A DNA stretch of 64,000 nucleotides from Heterohyrax brucei. Lineage: Eukaryota > Chordata > Mammalia > Hyracoidea > Procaviidae. The notes under the pieces are model-generated. The model was not told the origin of the DNA and did not search any database. It saw only the letters and a program-made list of their open reading frames with translations. The position numbers and the translations under genes are program-made. The first letter of the stretch is position 1, and each line of letters starts with the position of its first letter. Shown here piece by piece: positions 59,830 to 64,000 of the stretch. Location of the stretch: contig CM053141.1 of NCBI GenBank assembly GCA_028571685.1, forward strand, positions 139,218,833-139,282,832, read 5' to 3'.

Positions 59830-61495
59830 TTAATACTCTTTTTTTTCTTTTATTTATTTTTTAAAATTGTGATTAAGTATACAACCAAATTAAATTTGCA
59901 TTCCCACCTATCTGCTGCTCTGTCTGCTCTCCCTGTCTGGTGACATCGCATTCCTCCTTTTTGTTCTATATATGTTGTATCCTCTTAACCATCTCCTGTC
60001 CCCTCCTCTCTATCCTCACCTCTTCCTTCTAGAAAGAGGCCAGTAGGACAGGATCTTATAAATGCATAGAACTATAAAATACACACACCATGTGCTCACA
60101 TTGTTTCCCAGAGTCTAGTCTGTTCCTCTCCAAAGAGTTGACCTCAGTAATTTTTTTTGGTCAGGGCAGCAGCAGATTTAGGGAACGTGCTCCCAGGGGA
60201 ATGCACAGGCTGCCAGACCATCAGTTGGGGCCTTTTAGTGGAATTCCTGAGGTGCACCCCTCTTTTTCTCATGCTGCCACTGGAACTCAACAGTGTGTGC
60301 CCCATTACAGCTGTCTTTGGGGCTGGCTGCCACCAACTAATTTTGCTGGTAACATATGGATACAGTCACCCATTCACAGGAGTCCGTCTGCCGCCTGGGC
60401 TTGTTTTTCCTCCTGTCTTTGTTGTTCTTGGTGATCATCGGTTCTGGATGAGTTAGGACCATTTGGTGTACCTCACATGGAAGCTTGCTAGCTTTTAAGA
60501 CTCTAGAGCCACTCACCAGTATGGGGTGCAGAAGACTCTCTTAGCAATAGGCTACTTATGCCAGTTGGCCTTGATGTCCCCCGAAAGCATGGTCCCCCGA
60601 TCCCCACCCCTGCTACTCTATCTTCACAATATTGGGTTAAAGTTAGAAGAGTTTTCAGTGTGTGCTGAAGTTCAGTTAAGTTGATCTGCTTTCTACTGTG
60701 TGCTGTCACTGATTTCACCCAACCAAATTTCTATCAACTAGCTAACCTGTGACCAGCTCTCTTTCTCCTTTCCCACCTTTGCAGCCATCAGAGTGTTTTC
60801 TTCTGTACGTGAGTCTGTTTTTAAGTCCTTATAGTAAGAGTCTGATACAATATTTGTCTTTTTGTCCCTGACTGATTTCACTGAGCATGGTCTTCCAACT
60901 GAAACCAGGTTATGAGATGCTTCCTGAGATCATCATTGTTCTTTATCATTGTATAGTGTACCATTGTGAACCGTAGTTTGTTTATCCATTTATCTGTTGT
61001 TGGGCATCTGGGTTGATTCCATTTTTTTGCTGTTGCTATGCTGCAGTAAACATTCATGTGCATGTATCTGTTTGTCTGACTGCCTTTATTTCTGTAGGAT
61101 ATATTCTGAGCAGTGGGATTAATGGATCAAATGGTATATCTGTTTCCAGCTTTTTAAGGAAGTGTCAAATTGCTTTACAAAGAGATTGTACCATTTTGGA
61201 ATGCCACCAGCAGTGTAGGAGAGTTCTAATCTAGCCATAGCCTCTCCAGCATTAGTTTTCTGTTTTTTGGATTATGACCAACCATGCTACTGTGAGGTGC
61301 TATCTCATTGTAGTTTTGATTTGGATTTCTCTAATAGCTAATGATCGTGAGCTTTTCCTCATATGTCTTTTGGCTGCCGGGATTTGCTCTTTGGTGAAGT
61401 ATCTGTCCGTCTCCTTGGTCAATTGCTTAATTGGGTTATTTACCTTTTTCTTGTTGATATTTTGCAGTACCTTGTAGATTGTGGAGATTAATGTT
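59830..61495 (-). mobile_element. Young afrotherian L1, antisense, in intron 3
   Basis: Poly-T left end at about 59830, long 3' UTR to about 60880, then the ORF2 C-terminal end, 5'-truncated near 61495. It faces against PRRC1 transcription. The ORFs at 60090-60456 are in the 3' UTR and not genes. Confidence 0.85.
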
Positions 61496-61765
61496 CTTAA
61501 TTATTATTATTTTTTTAACTTTAACGTTTTAATTTTATTTTATTTAATATGACTGAGTGAAATTGTACATTCCTGTATAAATTTACATGCCCACCTATAT
61601 GCAGCTTCCACTGCTCTCCCTGCCTGGTGACAGTACACTATTCCTCTCTGCTCCATACATGTCTCATCCTCCCAACGGTCTACTTTCTCCTCCTCTCCAC
61701 TCACTCTCTTTCCTCCAGCCAGAGGTTAGCAGGATGATATCCTATAGATGCATAGAACTATAAGC

Positions 61766-61803
61766 TAGCCAAGTGCCGTTGAGTCGGATCCAACTCACAG
61801 AAC
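61766..61803 (-). repeat. Tail-only RTE/AfroSINE micro-insertion with duplication
   Basis: 'gccaagtgccgttgagtcgg' and a few more bases interrupt the L1 3' UTR. 'agaactata' lies before and 'agaaccata' after. The uninterrupted L1 text is seen at 48,515-48,535 ('agaactataaagtgcaacc'). Confidence 0.85.
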
Positions 61804-62679
61804 CATAAAGTGTATCCAACATATAGTCACTCTGCATTGCAAAGTCGATTCCATTCGTATCCGAAGAGTGGACCTCCATTATGATTTATGGGCAAGGGCA
61901 GCATCGGGGCCAGGGACCGTATTCCCAGGGGAACCCTGAAATTGCTGGACTGTCAATTGAGGTCTTTTAGTGGAGATCTCAGGGTGCAGCCCTTTTTATT
62001 CTTGTATTGCCAGTGAGACTCAACTTAGTGAGCTCCATCGTGGCTATCACTGGTGGTGGCCGGGCACCTTCTGGTTCTTCTGGTCCAAGTTGAAGTAGGC
62101 ACCCACTCATGTGGGCCTCTCTGCCTTCTGCGTTGTCTTTACCCCCATGCTGTTTTGGTCCTCCAGTGAGCATCTGTTCCCGCTGAGTTGGAACCATTTG
62201 CTGTCAGATGGCAGCTTGGAAGCTTTTAAGACCCCAGACGCCGCTCACCAATGTGGGGTGCAGTGAGCCCTCTTAGCAAAATGCTAATTGTGCCAGTTGG
62301 CCTCCATTTCTCCTAAGAGCATGGTCCCCTGCCCTCTACCCCAGCTATTCTGTCCTTGCAATACTGGGTTAAGATGGAAGGAGTATTCAAGCTATGCTGA
62401 AGTCCACTTAATATTGTTCTTGTTTCTAATGTGTGCTATAACTGATTTCACCCAACCAGATTTCTAGCAACTGTCTAATCTAAACCCTGTCCCCCCGCCC
62501 TCCCTACCTTCCCTCCCTTGCAGCCATCAAACAGTCTTTTCTTCTATACGTAAGTCTGTTTTTGAGATCTTATCATAGAGGTCTCATACAATATTTGTCC
62601 TTTTGTCACTGACTACTTTCACTCAACATAATGTCTTCCAGTTGAAACCAGGTTAGGAGATGTTTCCTGGAATCATCAT

Positions 62680-64000
62680 TATTCTTTATCATTGTGTAGT
62701 GCTCCACTGAGTATATATACCATAGTTAGTTATCCATTCTGTTGGTGGGCATCTGGGTTGATTCCATCTTTTTGCTATCGTGGACTGTGCTGCGATAAAC
62801 ATTCTTGTGCATGTGTCCGTTGGTGTGAAAGGCCTTGATTCTGTAGTATGTATTCCAAGTAGTGGAATTACTGGGTCAAGTGGTATATCTATATCCATTT
62901 TTTTAAGGGAGCTCCAGGTTGCTTTCCAAAGAGGGTGGACCATTTTGCAACCCCACCAACAGTGTAGGAGGGTTCCACTTTCTCCACAGCCTCTCTAGCA
63001 TTTGTTCTATGTTTTTTGGATCATGGCCAACCTTGCTGGGGTGAGATGGTATTTCATTGTAGTCTTGATTTGAATTTCTTTAATAACTAAAGATCGTGAA
63101 CATGTCCTAATTTGTTGTTTGGCTGCCTGGATCTCCTCTTTAGAAAAATGTCTGTCCATCACCTTTGCCCATCACTTAATTGGATGATTTATCTTCTTAT
63201 TGATATTTTGTAGTATTTTATAGATTATGGAGATCAGGCGTTGGTCTGACATACAGTTGCCAAATATTTTTCCCCATTCTGTAGGTGTCCTTTTAATTCT
63301 ATTAATAAAGTCTTTGGATGAGCAAAAGTATTTGATTCTTAATAGGTCCCATTTATCTATTTTCTCTTCTGTTGATTGTGGTTTGTTTGACAGATTTTGG
63401 AGTCTGTCCACATTGTGTATTAAAACTTCCATTGTTGTTCCTATCTTTTCTTGGATGAGTTTTATCATTTTAGGTTTGACTTTTAGGTCTTTTATCTGGT
63501 TGGAGTTGATTTTTGTATAAGATGTAAGGTATGGATCTTGTTTCAGTTTATTGCAGGTGGATATCCGATTTTGCCAGCACCATTTGTTGAAGATACTGTT
63601 TTCACCCCAGTTTAATGTCATAGGGCCTTTGTTGAATATCAACTGTGCATAGGCTGATGGTGTCATCTCTGGGGTCTCAGTTCTGTTCCATTGATTGATC
63701 TGTCTGTTCTTGTACCAGTATCAGGCTGTTTTGACCACTGTGGCTGTGTAGTATGTTCTAAGGTTGGGTAATGAGAGGCCTCCCAGTGTGTTCTTCTTCT
63801 TTAGTAGTTCCTTAGTTATCCGGGGCTTCCTCCTTTTCCAAACAAAGTTGGTGATTTGTTTCTCTATCTAATTAAAAAATGACACTGGAACTTGTATTGG
63901 AATTACATCATATAAGTAGATTGCTTTGTATAAAATAGACATTTTCACAATGTTAAGTCTTCCTATCCATGAGCAGGGTAGGTTTTTCCACTTATCTAAG
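62680..64000 (-). pseudogene. L1 ORF2 C-terminal half, antisense
   Basis: The minus-strand frame 63172-63666 is open for 164 codons and encodes the post-RT region ('LLRIKYFCSSKDFINRIKRT'). 62689-62943 encodes a further piece near the C-terminus. A stop in 'vsfFN*IEKQ' (near 63870) and frameshifts show this copy is inactive. Confidence 0.8.

Larger units (their letters stand above)
61500..64000 (-). mobile_element. Second young L1, antisense, runs off the window
   Basis: 3' UTR from about 61510 to 62620, then ORF2 to the window end. A 38-base RTE/SINE tail (61766-61803) sits in its 3' UTR. It is the longest young L1 here and its 5' end is outside the window. Confidence 0.85.

Overview
The window is vertebrate nuclear DNA, almost certainly from an afrotherian mammal and most likely an elephant or close paenungulate. 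It carries about 30 copies of a tRNA-derived SINE of the AfroSINE type on both strands, a BovB-like RTE LINE of the kind abundant in elephant, and L1 elements whose 3' UTRs are unlike primate or rodent L1. Older pan-mammalian repeats (MIR, L2, old L1, hAT MITEs) lie underneath. No bacterial-style operon, CRISPR array or functional RNA gene is visible. Repeat names come from remembered consensus patterns, not a database search, and most boundaries are good to about 10-30 bases.

From 1 to about 52,300 the window is intergenic and built mostly of nested transposable elements. The clearest structures are a 5'-inverted RTE copy (617-3050), a mariner inside an L1 3' UTR inside an older L1 (3230-5085), an L1 with a tandemly repeated 5' UTR (7985-11650), a decayed piggyBac transposase (12306-13865), a SINE inserted head-on into another SINE (17886-18240), a 3' L1 ORF2 copy (22985-25870), a local direct duplication (26054/26948), an internally deleted RTE (27285-28409), a SINE-dense block (31.5-34.6 kb) and a four-layer nest of LTR, LTR, RTE, then LTR plus L1 (45084-50311).

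From about 52,330 a CpG-rich promoter begins, with five tandem 32-33 bp units that each carry a GC box and a strong YY1 site downstream. It drives one real gene on the + strand, PRRC1: a non-coding first exon ending at 52692, exon 2 with the start codon at 57870, and proline-rich exon 3 at 58757-59146. Both introns and the region after exon 3 hold L2, hAT, SINE and L1 copies. Two young L1 copies lie antisense to the gene from 59,830 to the window end, where the gene is still incomplete. In human the upstream neighbour of PRRC1 is MEGF10 on the same strand. I could not recognise any MEGF10 exon here, so the first 52 kb is read as the intergenic gap.

I found no new multi-gene system. The points most worth checking are the twin-priming-like RTE inversion, the piggyBac relic, the minisatellite of GC boxes in the PRRC1 promoter, an upstream ORF that would end 10 nt before the PRRC1 start codon, and tail-only insertions of 20-50 bp that look like the minimal RTE substrate.
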